Source: Leptolyngbya sp. PCC 6406
GTDB lineage: Bacteria > Cyanobacteriota > Cyanobacteriia > Phormidesmidales > Phormidesmidaceae
DNA: 64,000 nt
Reading direction: 5' to 3'
NCBI RefSeq assembly: GCF_000332095.2
Contig: NZ_KI913949.1
Location: forward strand, 4,091,882-4,155,881
Shown here in pieces: positions 1 through 7,772 of the stretch (within the stretch, counting starts at the first letter, position 1; each line of letters begins with the position of its first letter). Position numbers and translations under genes: made by a program. A model generated the notes under the pieces. That model did no database searches, had not been told where the DNA came from, and saw nothing but the letters and a program-made list of their open reading frames with translations.

Positions 1-303
1 GTTGGCGCGGGGGGATGAATCTTGGGGGCTAGACTGGGGCGATCGCGGTTCGGGTTCCGGCTGCACCCGCCAGCGTCGTCGAGATTTTTGGGGACTCCCA
101 CCGATGCCACTGACCAACCCGATCAGGATTAGGGCGGTGATGGACCCCAGCGCGATCGCACCCATAATCCAGATCGCTAGGGGCAATGCCACCGTTCGTC
201 CCCCTAGAAAGACTAGGGGGAGCACTGGGGTCGTATTTTGCAGGGCGAAGGTGACCAATACCGCGACGAGCAGCAAGGTAACCACCAGTCGGGAGGTACG
301 CAT
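1..303 (-). CDS. LapA-domain (DUF1049) membrane protein, C-terminus cut by window edge
   Basis: The reading frame starts at an ATG (complement of 301-303) and stays open for 101 codons to the window edge, so the C-terminus is missing. The protein begins MRTSRLVVTLLLVAVLVTFA, a first membrane helix. A short QNTTPV stretch and a second hydrophobic helix (about residues 42-66) follow, then a basic and proline/serine-rich cytoplasmic tail. The helix, QN turn, helix layout is that of LapA/DUF1049 domain proteins, small inner-membrane proteins linked in Escherichia coli to lipopolysaccharide assembly. In cyanobacteria the role is not established. The frame reading rightward over the same bases has no family resemblance and is judged a shadow. 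Confidence 0.72.
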   Translation of the reverse strand, partial: MRTSRLVVTLLLVAVLVTFALQNTTPVLPLVFLGGRTVALPLAIWIMGAIALGSITALILIGLVSGIGGSPQKSRRRWRVQPEPEPRSPQSSPQDSSPRAN

Positions 304-402
304 GACTGGAAACTAAGAGACGACGGAGCCGCCTTGATCATATACCCCTGTACTTCTACCTCTGGACTTCTCCTACCTACCGCCATACTTCCTTTGGCTC
401 TA

Positions 403-1149
403 TTAGCCCAACCCCAATGAGATCGCAACCAGCAATGGACTCAATAGGAGGGCGGGTAGAAAGGAGGCGATGCGCACTTGGGCGACTTCCAGCAGACCCA
501 ACCCCAGGCCGATAATCATCATGCCGCCGACCCCAGTGGTGAGCAAAACGTGGGGATCGCTAGCGGGGTCGGGGAGGGCAGTGGCCAGCAGGCCCGCCAG
601 CAGGGAGAGGCCGCCCTGGTACAGAAGAATGCTGAGGGTGGAGAAACCTACCCCCAAACCATAGGTGCCCGTAAGTGCGATCGCGGCGAGGCCATCCATG
701 GTGGATTTGAGGGTGAGGATAGCGTTGGCCCCGGTGAGGCCATTTTCCAGGCTACCCAGAATCGCCATAGGACCAATGCAAAACAGCAGACTGGCAGCAA
801 CCCAGCCCTCGGTAAAGCGCCCTCCGCCCTTGACCTGTTTTTTCAAGACATCTCCTACGGCCCTCAGACGGGTTTCAAGCTGCCCCCATTCCCCCAGCAG
901 TCCCCCTATGACCAAGGCCAAGAGTCCCAAGATCACCCCATCTATGGGGCCAGCCTCTAGGGTAAACAGCCCCATGGCCAAACGCATCCCCAGCACTAGG
1001 GTCAAGATCCCGACGGATTGGGTGATGATCTGTTGCAAGTTACGGGGCAGATGGTGGCGCAACAGCAACCCCAGCCCTGTCCCCATTAAAATCGTGGCAA
1101 CATTGATCCAGGTGCCGCTGGTGCGCGCCCAAAAACTCAGCATGGTCAA
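403..1149 (-). CDS. DUF554 family membrane protein
   Basis: This 248-aa protein is almost entirely hydrophobic, with about six or seven membrane helices. It shows the features of the DUF554 (YdfK-like) family: an N-terminal GTWINVATILMGTGLGLLL segment, a GxxTLxxGM-like second helix, and the conserved stretch containing CIGPMAILGSLENGL near residue 125. The function of the family is unknown; it is thought to be an inner-membrane protein. Length matches the family (about 230-250 aa). An ATG two codons inside (MLSF) is an equally good start. It lies alone on the minus strand, downstream in orientation from the divergent DUF362 gene. Confidence 0.85.
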   Translation of the reverse strand: MTMLSFWARTSGTWINVATILMGTGLGLLLRHHLPRNLQQIITQSVGILTLVLGMRLAMGLFTLEAGPIDGVILGLLALVIGGLLGEWGQLETRLRAVGDVLKKQVKGGGRFTEGWVAASLLFCIGPMAILGSLENGLTGANAILTLKSTMDGLAAIALTGTYGLGVGFSTLSILLYQGGLSLLAGLLATALPDPASDPHVLLTTGVGGMMIIGLGLGLLEVAQVRIASFLPALLLSPLLVAISLGLG

Positions 1150-1337
1150 GCGTTCTCGCTAAAGGATTAAATCCATCGGGGACATTCAGTCCCATCGCCT
1201 CAAAATCCGACCCTCCAGGGTTGAGGCTGCTCAGCGTGTTCTAGCCAATTCCTATCCCGGATCTGAGCAGAGCCCAAGAAGTATCCACGTTACTATTTGC
1301 ATGGCGAATTAACCGAAATGAAGGAGTCAGCTCCGCC

Positions 1338-2303
1338 ATGGTCAGCGATGTTTCCCTTCTCCGTGCCCAGAGCTATGCCGTAGAGGATCTCCAAGCCAAA
1401 TTGGCAGCGCTGTTAGCGCCCTTGGGGGGCATGGGGGCGATTGTGAAACCGGGCGATCGCGTGTTGCTCAAACCCAACCTGCTCACCGGAGCCCGTCCCA
1501 CCAAGGAATGCGTTACCCGCCCCGAGGTGGTCTACTGCGTGGCAATGATGGTGAAGGCGGCGGGGGGCCAGCCCTTTCTGGGGGATAGTCCGGCCTTTGG
1601 CAGTGCCCATGGGGTGGCGAAGGCGAATGGCTATTTGCCCTGGTTAGAAAAGGCTGGGATCCCCGTGAAGGAACTCCACGGCCAGCGCTACGCCACGGAG
1701 GCCAGCGGCGAGTTGGCCCACCTGCTGTTGTCCCAGGAGGTGATGGACGCCGATGTGGTGATCAACTTGCCCAAGGTCAAGTCCCATGTGCAACTCACCC
1801 TGACCCTAGGGGTGAAGAACTTGTTTGGCTGTGTGCCGGGAAAAATGAAAGCGTGGTGGCACATGGAGGCGGGGAAAGATCGCGATCGCTTTGGCACCAT
1901 GTTGGTGGAGACGGCGCGGGCGATCGCACCGCAGCTCACGATTGTGGACGGCATTCTGGGCCATGAGGGCAACGGTCCTAGCGGGGGTGAACCTCGGATG
2001 CTGAGGGTTCTGGGGGCTTCGACGGATGTGTTTGCCCTAGATCGAGCCCTGGTGGCCATTCTGGGCGCTGATCCTGCAACCATTCCCACGGTGGCCCAGT
2101 CCCAGCGGTTGGGCCTGTGTCCGGCCCTGGAGGCGATCGGGTTTCCCCTGCAAAGGCCGGAGGAACTTGCGATCGCAGATTGGCAGTTGCCCGCCCAACT
2201 TGTCCCCATCGACTTTGGTCTGCCCCGCGTCCTCCGCTCCACCTTCAAGCACCTTTACATTCGCTTCATCAAGGAGCCCATAGCTGCCTACGCAGGGAAA
2301 TAG
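1338..2303 (+). CDS. DUF362 domain-containing protein
   Basis: The 321-aa protein matches the DUF362 (COG2006) family by its motifs: KPNLLTGARPTKECVTRPEVV near residues 45-65, a GDSPAFGSAHGVAKANGY segment, NLPKVKSHVQLTLTLGVKNL near residue 150, and a DGILGHEGNGPSGGEPR stretch near residue 205. DUF362 proteins are cytoplasmic and often associated with Fe-S proteins, but no reaction is established. This one carries no ferredoxin domain. The ATG at 1338 has AAGGAG about 12 bases upstream. The next gene, a slipin, begins about 40 bases after the stop on the same strand, so the two may be cotranscribed. Confidence 0.85.
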   Translation: MVSDVSLLRAQSYAVEDLQAKLAALLAPLGGMGAIVKPGDRVLLKPNLLTGARPTKECVTRPEVVYCVAMMVKAAGGQPFLGDSPAFGSAHGVAKANGYLPWLEKAGIPVKELHGQRYATEASGELAHLLLSQEVMDADVVINLPKVKSHVQLTLTLGVKNLFGCVPGKMKAWWHMEAGKDRDRFGTMLVETARAIAPQLTIVDGILGHEGNGPSGGEPRMLRVLGASTDVFALDRALVAILGADPATIPTVAQSQRLGLCPALEAIGFPLQRPEELAIADWQLPAQLVPIDFGLPRVLRSTFKHLYIRFIKEPIAAYAGK

Positions 2304-2342
2304 GCGGCGATGGCATCCCCCAATTCGCCCCAGGAGGGCACT

Positions 2343-3278
2343 ATGGAACCAATGGAGCAAAAGGTTTACGCCACCCCCACCAGCGATCATGTCTCCCTCG
2401 GAGGGCCGATCCGAGGGGTATTGTTTTGGCTTCCCGCCGTCCTAGTCTTGGCTTTGGCGCTGCGGGGCGTTCAGCCAGAAACCGTGAACCAACGGGTGCC
2501 TCACCTGACTGTTGCCGCGATCGCAAGTCTGTTGTGGAACCGTGTTGTCAGTGGCGTGCGGGTGGGGGCGGAATGGGAAAAGGGCGTCGTCCTACGCTTA
2601 GGGAAGGTTCATAGGCTTCAGGATGGGGGCCTCTTTTACGTAATTCCGGGGCTAGAGTACGTCCGCTTTATCGATACCCGCACCCTGGTACTCAACATTC
2701 CCGAGCAAAAAGCCATTACCCGCGACAACGTACCAGCGGTGATTGACAGCGCCCTATTTTTTACAGTCCGGGATCCAGAACTGGCGATTACCGCCATTCA
2801 AGACTTTCGTTTCGCCATTTCTCAATACACCCAGGCAGCCCTGCGAGATGTGGTTGGTGTTTCCACCCTGGATGAACTGCTATCGGAACGGGAGCAGATT
2901 CAACAGCGCATTGCCAGCCTTATTGACGAGCGGGTCCAAAGTTGGGGGTTAAACGTCGATTCTCTACAACTCCAGGACTTTGAACTACCGGAGGATCTGA
3001 AACAGGTAATGTCCCGGCAGGCAGCGGCGGAACGGGAAAAGCGAGCCACGATTACTAAGGCGGAGGGGGATCGTTTGGCGGCGGTGAATCTGGCAGAAGC
3101 GGGCAACCTCTTGGCCGCTAATCCTATTGCATTGAAACTCCGCACCTTGCAGACCCTCGACAGTCTGGGCAGTAGCCCCTCCAATACGGTGATTCTTTTT
3201 CCCCTGGAGTTGTCTAATATCCTCCACAAGCTTGACCCTACTCCAGATTCCTCGGAGTCCTCCGACGATCTTTCGTAA
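2343..3278 (+). CDS. Slipin / stomatin-like SPFH-domain protein
   Basis: The protein has one N-terminal membrane helix (GVLFWLPAVLVLALALRG) followed by an SPFH/band-7 domain. The domain contains EKGVVLRLGKVHRLQDGGLFYVIPGLEYV, DTRTLVLNIPEQKAITRDNV and a QAALRDVVGVSTLDELLSER segment. It ends in the typical helical region EKRATITKAEGDRLAAVNLAEAG and a short acidic tail. Slipins form membrane-associated oligomers; bacterial homologues are often paired with an NfeD protein and linked to membrane quality control. The nearest NfeD-like gene in the window is about 30 kb away, so pairing is not seen here. The ATG at 2343 was chosen over 2310 because AGGAGG lies 5 bases before it. Length from this start is 311 aa. 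Confidence 0.88.
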   Translation: MEPMEQKVYATPTSDHVSLGGPIRGVLFWLPAVLVLALALRGVQPETVNQRVPHLTVAAIASLLWNRVVSGVRVGAEWEKGVVLRLGKVHRLQDGGLFYVIPGLEYVRFIDTRTLVLNIPEQKAITRDNVPAVIDSALFFTVRDPELAITAIQDFRFAISQYTQAALRDVVGVSTLDELLSEREQIQQRIASLIDERVQSWGLNVDSLQLQDFELPEDLKQVMSRQAAAEREKRATITKAEGDRLAAVNLAEAGNLLAANPIALKLRTLQTLDSLGSSPSNTVILFPLELSNILHKLDPTPDSSESSDDLS

Positions 3279-3292
3279 CCTCTTTGTCCACC

Positions 3293-3319
3293 CGTGGGTT
3301 TCACTTCGTTCTACCCACG
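3293..3319. terminator. Convergent-region hairpin between slipin gene and moaC
   Basis: CGTGGGT (3293-3299) pairs with ACCCACG (3313-3319), giving a 7-bp stem with a 13-nt loop between two convergent gene ends. A third partial copy of the CCCGTGGGTTT motif follows near 3341. There is no long T-run, so this may be only a weak bidirectional terminator or a small repeat. Confidence 0.35.
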
Positions 3320-3358
3320 CTACGATCTGGACCCGTGGGTTTACCTGCACTCGGGTTT

Positions 3359-3913
3359 TCATGGGGTGCGATAGTCAAAGACCGGCCCGGAAGGGCCATC
3401 GCGATGGTAATCCCCAGATTTGCCGCCAACCTTACTCAAGAGCTGAATTCCCCCGATTTCCATCCCCTTATCCAGAGCCTTGGCCATGTCATAGAGGGTC
3501 AGGGCCGCCACCGCCACCGCCGTCAGCGCCTCCATTTCCACGCCCGTTTCCGCCTGGGTGCGGACTGTGGCCTGGATCCGATAGCCCGGTAGGGCCACGT
3601 CGGAGGTTAGCACCACCGCAATTTTCTGCAACGGCAGGGGATGGCAAAGGGGAATCAAGTGAGCGGTTTGCTTCGCCGCCATAATGCCCGCCAGACGGGC
3701 CGTCCCCAGTACGTCGCCCTTAGGGGCATTGCCCGCCTCAATCGCCGTCAGGGTGGCTGCGGTCATCGTGATGTGGCCGATGGCGATGGCCTCCCGCACG
3801 GTCGCCACTTTGCTGGAAACATCTACCATTTGGGCTTCGCCCCGGCCATCCAGATGGGTCAGGGCAGCAGGGGTGGCATTGGCGTCAGATTTTTCTATTG
3901 TGGGCTCTGTCAT
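3359..3913 (-). CDS. moaC: Cyclic pyranopterin monophosphate synthase MoaC
   Basis: MoaC converts the MoaA product (3',8-cyclo-7,8-dihydro-GTP) into cyclic pyranopterin monophosphate in molybdenum cofactor biosynthesis, in the cytoplasm. The 184-aa protein shows the family signature throughout: [14 protein letters not shown], the invariant [11 protein letters not shown] near residue 90, [20 protein letters not shown] with the catalytic region, and [20 protein letters not shown] with the conserved lysine and glycine cluster. The first roughly 25 residues are a variable extension, as is usual. It is convergent with the slipin gene and shows no operon partner in the molybdopterin pathway nearby. 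The start is followed upstream by the rightward tRNA-Arg gene. Confidence 0.96.
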   Translation of the reverse strand: MTEPTIEKSDANATPAALTHLDGRGEAQMVDVSSKVATVREAIAIGHITMTAATLTAIEAGNAPKGDVLGTARLAGIMAAKQTAHLIPLCHPLPLQKIAVVLTSDVALPGYRIQATVRTQAETGVEMEALTAVAVAALTLYDMAKALDKGMEIGGIQLLSKVGGKSGDYHRDGPSGPVFDYRTP

Positions 3914-3951
3914 TGGGCCTAGGTGCTGTGTTAATATCTAAATCTTGTTAA

Positions 3952-4025
3952 GGGCGTGTAGCTCAGTGGACTAGAGCACGTGGCTACGGACCACGGTGTC
4001 GGGGGTTCGAATCCCTCCTCGCCCG
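3952..4025 (+). tRNA. tRNA-Arg (anticodon ACG)
   Basis: The 74-nt sequence folds as a complete cloverleaf: acceptor 7 bp, D stem GCTC/GAGC, anticodon stem CGTGG/CCACG with loop CTACGGA (anticodon ACG, read as ICG after deamination), five-base variable loop, T stem with loop TTCGAAT, and discriminator G. CCA is not encoded. The acceptor stem carries one U-U mismatch at the 6-67 position. The identity is clear from the anticodon loop. Confidence 0.96.
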
Positions 4026-4050
4026 TTGAACCATGATGAATCATTTCTGT

Positions 4051-4093
4051 AAAGGGACGCTGGGCAAACCCCAGCGTCCCTTTACGAGTTTTT
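4051..4093 (+). terminator. Rho-independent-type terminator after tRNA-Arg
   Basis: AAAGGGACGCTGGG (4051-4064) and CCCAGCGTCCCTTT (4070-4083) form a perfect 14-bp stem with loop CAAAC. A second T-run follows five bases later (4089-4093). Position and strength fit a terminator for the tRNA gene. Confidence 0.85.
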
Positions 4094-4151
4094 GGCCTTC
4101 AGATTCCTGGACCTTGAGTTTTTGGCCTTCTACCCCCACACCCCCACACCC

Positions 4152-5549
4152 CTACTCCTCCACCGCGTAAACATCCCGTCCATGACTGAGAGCAAATCGG
4201 AAGGAATGGCCCAGATCCTTGCTGGAGGCCGTGACAAAGATGCCCAAAGCAATTAGGGTCATCAAGCCCGATAGACCGAAGGTACCTCGATAGCTGAGGA
4301 CATCCGCAAAGCTGCCGAAGATGGGACCAGCCATGGCAATACCCAGATCAAAACCCACCATGACTAGGCCAAAGACCTTGCCCCGCTCGTCGGGATGGGA
4401 TCGATCCCCCATCAAGGCTGCAATCATGGGGATCAACGTACCCGCTGCCCCCCCCTGGATCAGGCCCGCCAGCAAAAACATAGCTGGGGTTTCCGCTTGC
4501 CAAAACATCAGCATCGACAGGGTGTAGAGCAGCAGGCTGATGGTGATGAACCGTCCCCGCCCGTGGCGATCGGAGGCCCGCCCTACGAGCAACCGAATGG
4601 CAAAGCTGGCCAAGGCTGAGGCGGTATAGATTAGCCCCACATTCAAGTCCACCCCAGCCTCCCGAACAAATAGGGGCATAAAGGTACTCAAGGTGCCAAA
4701 GGCCAAGCCCACCATCAGCAGGATCAGGGCCGGAGTACGGATTCGAGGAGCCCATAGGAGTCGCCAAAACAGCGGGTTAGACGGTTTTTTACCCGATCTT
4801 GTTGACGCGGCGGTTGACGGGGGGATTGACGCGGTAGTTGACGCAGTGATTGATGCGGTAGTTGACGCGGTGATCGGTCTCGAACTGGGTACCCCACTCT
4901 GCTGGCTGCCCGGAAGCGGCAGATTCTTGACCTGAAGAATACACAGGAGTCCCAGTAGCCCCAGCAGCCCCATGGCCAAAAAGGCCACCAGAAAGTTGCT
5001 CCAGGTGAGCAAATAGCCCCCCAGAGCAGGCCCCAGGGCCATGCCCACGGGGTTGACGAGACTCATGTAGCCCAGCAGTTCTCCCCGATGGGCTGGGGGG
5101 GAAATATCCACCACCAAGGCGCTGTAGGCGACGACAAAGGCGGCAATGCTGATGCCGTGGCAGGCGCGAAATACCATCATTAGTGCCAGCAAGCCATTAA
5201 TCGTGACCGAGCGATCGCCCCAGGGAATCACCCAGGCCAGGGGGGGCAAGAGGCTAGCCAGCAGATACAAGAAGGGGGCAACTGCGATCGCGGCCATGCC
5301 AATCAACAGCACCAGCTTGCGTCCCCGTTCATCTGCCAATCGTGCCAACCAGGGCCGCGTGATCAACAACCCAATGGCAAAGGAGGCCATCACTACGCCA
5401 ATCTGCTGGCCAGTAGCCCCGAGGGTTTCAATAAACAACGGCAGGGTGGGCAACAGCCCTGCCAAACCTGCCCAAAAGCACAGCCCTGCCCCAAAGAGGA
5501 TGACGAGATTCCAACGGAGAGATGGGCTGAAGGTACTGAAGACGGTCAC
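4152..5549 (-). CDS. Major facilitator superfamily transporter
   Basis: About twelve hydrophobic segments and the MFS loop motif RPWLARLADERGRKLVLLIG between helices 2 and 3 identify a proton-linked drug/metabolite transporter; the second half repeats this as GRASDRHGRGRF. The frame is open up to 5711, but the N-terminal part of that longer reading comes from an intergenic repeat. The GTG at 5549 (VTVFSTFSPSLRWNLVILFG), directly before the first helix, is therefore the preferred start, giving 465 aa. The central cytoplasmic loop contains a low-complexity threonine/serine/alanine stretch encoded by a DNA tandem repeat. The substrate cannot be deduced. Confidence 0.82.
   Translation of the reverse strand: MTVFSTFSPSLRWNLVILFGAGLCFWAGLAGLLPTLPLFIETLGATGQQIGVVMASFAIGLLITRPWLARLADERGRKLVLLIGMAAIAVAPFLYLLASLLPPLAWVIPWGDRSVTINGLLALMMVFRACHGISIAAFVVAYSALVVDISPPAHRGELLGYMSLVNPVGMALGPALGGYLLTWSNFLVAFLAMGLLGLLGLLCILQVKNLPLPGSQQSGVPSSRPITASTTASITASTTASIPPSTAASTRSGKKPSNPLFWRLLWAPRIRTPALILLMVGLAFGTLSTFMPLFVREAGVDLNVGLIYTASALASFAIRLLVGRASDRHGRGRFITISLLLYTLSMLMFWQAETPAMFLLAGLIQGGAAGTLIPMIAALMGDRSHPDERGKVFGLVMVGFDLGIAMAGPIFGSFADVLSYRGTFGLSGLMTLIALGIFVTASSKDLGHSFRFALSHGRDVYAVEE
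4801..4874. repeat. In-frame 12/24-bp tandem repeat inside MFS gene
   Basis: Imperfect copies of a 12-bp unit resembling GTTGACGCGGTG, arranged in 24-bp pairs, run through this stretch. The unit is a multiple of three and encodes 8-residue ITASTTAS-like units in the central loop of the transporter. Confidence 0.8.
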
Positions 5550-6082
5550 GGTGATGCCTCGGAGGGTGATGGGGGATGATGCCTCGGGGGGTGGGGGCGC
5601 GGTTTCCGCGCCCAATGTAGCGGGTGGCAGAAAGTTTTGAATTTTGAATTGAATGTCCCGTAGGGGCAATTCCTTGCTTGCCCTGTGCGCGTAGCGGCTC
5701 CGGAGGAGCAACTGAGTCGTATAGCCCTTCGGGCAATAGCCTCCGGCATGGCTACGCTAAGGCTAACGCTAGGGCGGAGCCTGCCCGGAGGGCATAGGAT
5801 GGTTGTCCTTGTTTCTGGGTGACCCGTGATGGGGCTTAGGGGTGGGTGGTAGGTGACAGGGAGTTTTGAATTTTGAATTGAATGTCTGGTAGGGGCGCGG
5901 AAACCACGCCCAATGCAGGGTGGTGGCGTAGGGGCAAATTTGGCTCGTATTTGGGAAATCCAGAATGGGAAGCTCAAAACCCACCCTGCCTAGGAGCTAA
6001 GTTATCTGCCTTGAGGGTTGTCCGCCTTGCGGCATAGAAACGTGGTTGAATAAAAATAATGTTGCGTAGGGATACAGTCAAA
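5550..6082. repeat. Gene-free region with dispersed cyanobacterial repeats
   Basis: No supportable gene. The motif GTTTTGAATTTTGAATTGAA occurs twice (5633-5654 and about 5861-5882). Each is close to a GGGGCGCGG...CGCGCCC-type or TAGGGGCGCGGAAACC motif, and to the CCGGAGGAGCAACTGAGTCG / GGCATAGG type of short palindromes at about 5690-5800. A related GGGCAAATTTGGCTCGTATT segment (5931-5950) reappears in variant form at about 18080-18130. Open frames over this stretch are repeat-derived. Confidence 0.6.
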
Positions 6083-6178
6083 ATGGGCGGTGCAGTAGCC
6101 TATATTCTTTTTCTCGGATCCACTGTTGGCCTAGCTTTAGCACTTTATTTTGGTCTACGAGCCGCCAAATTGATTTAG
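6083..6178 (+). CDS. petL: Cytochrome b6-f complex subunit PetL (subunit 6), candidate
   Basis: The 31-aa peptide starts MGGAVAYILFLGSTVGLALA and ends in YFGLRAAKLI: a single membrane helix with a short positively charged C-terminus. This agrees with cyanobacterial PetL (about 31-32 aa) in the GAVxYIxF start and the terminal R/K-x-x-KLI. PetL is a peripheral helix that stabilises the dimeric cytochrome b6f complex in the thylakoid membrane. The ORF is too short for standard gene calling. Its last 24 bases overlap the 3' end of the convergent O-antigen-ligase-like gene. Upstream is a repeat-rich region; a GGGA about 11 bases before the ATG is a weak ribosome site. Identity is by recall of family sequences, not a search. 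Confidence 0.75.
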   Translation: MGGAVAYILFLGSTVGLALALYFGLRAAKLI

Positions 6179-7468
6179 TTGCCCAAGTTGGGACCGATAG
6201 CGCAGGATGCCGTAGATGCACCCCAGGGTAAACCATCCCAACAGTGTGGTCCTGGGGTAAGCAATAGTGAGGTCAAAGACAGAAAACAGGGTCAAGCTGA
6301 TAAAGGCCCAGTAGTACCCTAGAGCAATGGCTCGATGCTGGGGTGGCAAGGTGGGTAGAATCCGAACCCCCCGATAGAGGGTCCAACCTACGATTAAGGT
6401 CAGTGCGATCGCAACAGGAAACCCCGCCTCAGAAACCAGCATCAACCATAGATTATGAGCATGGGGCATTTCTACATACCCCGGCACCGCTTCTGGGGGG
6501 TACAGGAGCCGATAGTTGCCCAGACCAATTCCAAACCAGGGATGTTGGAGAGCATAGTCCCAAGCGATACGCCACACCCCCAAGCGAGGGTCTTGGGTGA
6601 AAATTGCCCCAGAGAGCTTGCGTCCGCCCATCCCGAAGCCAATGGTGCAGAGCAGTAATGCTCCCAACCCCCAAGCACAGGCCCGCTTTAGTCCCTTGCC
6701 CTGAGGAATGCTCCAGAGGGAAATGACAAAAATGGCTCCAGTGACCAGAATGCCATTGCGAGATCCGGTGCAAAACAAACCCACTAAATTCAGGAAGGTA
6801 ACAGTCCCCAGCCGTCCTCCCGGTTTGTAGAGCCAGCCCACAACCTTGGACTTTGCCCCCAAGTCCGTCCCCAAGGGGCAGCGCTTGACTAGACAATGGC
6901 TCAGTAACAATCCCAGCCCCAAAGCAAATACAAATCCCAAATAGCAGGCTAAGGCATTGGGACTGCCAAAGAGCAGATCGGCCCGATGACCGAAGTCGTA
7001 GTTATGCTCATAGAACAGGCGAAAACCCGGTGTCGTTCCCAGTGTTGTCCTTACCGCTGGAGCCATCAGGATATATTCCAGCACCGCAAACAGATTCACG
7101 GGAACGCTGATCACCAAGAACCAAGCCGCCCAGTCTTCCAAATATCGGAAAGGCTGGGAACTGTTGCCCAGCCACACCGCTAGGGCAGCGGTGACCCCCA
7201 TAAAGGGAAGAAAATTGGCCAGTTGCACATAGGCAACACTGCGATCGTAGGCCAACAGGGTACTCAAGATTAACCCCAAAGCCACCAGCACAAACCCTTC
7301 TCGCCACCAAAAGCTGGCCATCGCTCGGGGAGCCCTAAAGGCCATCACCCCTATCACGACAAGGAATCCAACAAAACTGACATAGCTCAAAGTCGGGAGC
7401 AGCAATATACTGATGGCCACAATTGCGACTAAAGCCCGATCCTTCATCCTGTTGATCCCCAACCGCAA
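6155..7468 (-). CDS. O-antigen ligase / polymerase family membrane protein (copy 1)
   Basis: The 437-aa protein has ten or more membrane helices and a large loop containing the Wzy_C/O-antigen-ligase signature: a GSRNG motif near residue 240 and FGIGLGNYRLLYP followed by MPHAHNLWLMLVSEAGF near residue 335. These proteins join or polymerise undecaprenyl-linked glycans at the periplasmic face. It shares motif order and many residues with the protein at 7773-9095, so the two are paralogues. The genomic context (WbaP-type initiating transferase) suggests exopolysaccharide synthesis; whether it acts as ligase or polymerase cannot be told. Its stop codon lies inside petL on the other strand. MKDRAL seven codons in is an alternative start. 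Confidence 0.85.
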   Translation of the reverse strand: MRLGINRMKDRALVAIVAISILLLPTLSYVSFVGFLVVIGVMAFRAPRAMASFWWREGFVLVALGLILSTLLAYDRSVAYVQLANFLPFMGVTAALAVWLGNSSQPFRYLEDWAAWFLVISVPVNLFAVLEYILMAPAVRTTLGTTPGFRLFYEHNYDFGHRADLLFGSPNALACYLGFVFALGLGLLLSHCLVKRCPLGTDLGAKSKVVGWLYKPGGRLGTVTFLNLVGLFCTGSRNGILVTGAIFVISLWSIPQGKGLKRACAWGLGALLLCTIGFGMGGRKLSGAIFTQDPRLGVWRIAWDYALQHPWFGIGLGNYRLLYPPEAVPGYVEMPHAHNLWLMLVSEAGFPVAIALTLIVGWTLYRGVRILPTLPPQHRAIALGYYWAFISLTLFSVFDLTIAYPRTTLLGWFTLGCIYGILRYRSQLGQLNQFGGS

Positions 7469-7521
7469 ATATTTTGATTGGGCTCAGTATGCCACCTGCG
7501 AGCTTAGTTCTATCCCCAAGT

Positions 7522-7628
7522 CTCTAAGCTGAGCCATCGACATCACCCGTTATCCAGCCCATGGCTTTTGAAAACCTGCGACAAGTTTATGGCTCTAAGC
7601 TGAGCCATCGACATCACCCGTTATCCAG
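7522..7628. repeat. Exact 36-nt direct repeat pair separated by 35 nt
   Basis: Two identical 36-nt copies, beginning CTCTAAGCTGAGCC and ending CCCGTTATCCAG, lie at 7522-7557 and 7593-7628 with a unique 35-nt segment between them. The flanking bases differ, so the copies end sharply. The dimensions equal one CRISPR repeat-spacer-repeat unit, but the sequence is unrelated to the I-C repeat in this window and no third copy is visible. The rest of the gene-free stretch 7469-7772 holds only a short palindrome GTTTCCGGAAAC near 7682. Confidence 0.9.
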
Positions 7629-7772
7629 GCTGTTGCCAGCTATCAAGCTTTTTCCACCCGTTCTTCTGCTGTGGATAACCAGTTTCCGGAAACCTCATAC
7701 TGGCGCAACCCCTCAGACACAGTAGTCAAATACGCCTCTGTGCATACATAGACCCATAGTTGCCCATCGCCC

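Noticed and set aside
3952-4025. tRNA pseudogene because of the acceptor U-U mismatch
   Set aside because: All other stems, loops and the discriminator are intact and a strong terminator follows, so it is treated as functional.
5550-5977. Leftward open frames upstream of the MFS gene, including a 54-codon extension of that gene
   Set aside because: They run through dispersed repeats (GTTTTGAATTTTGAATTGAA and palindromes) and have no protein-like composition.
7522-7628. Calling the 36/35/36 unit a CRISPR array
   Set aside because: Only two repeats, no cas genes with a matching repeat and no palindrome typical of known types; listed as a repeat with a finding instead.
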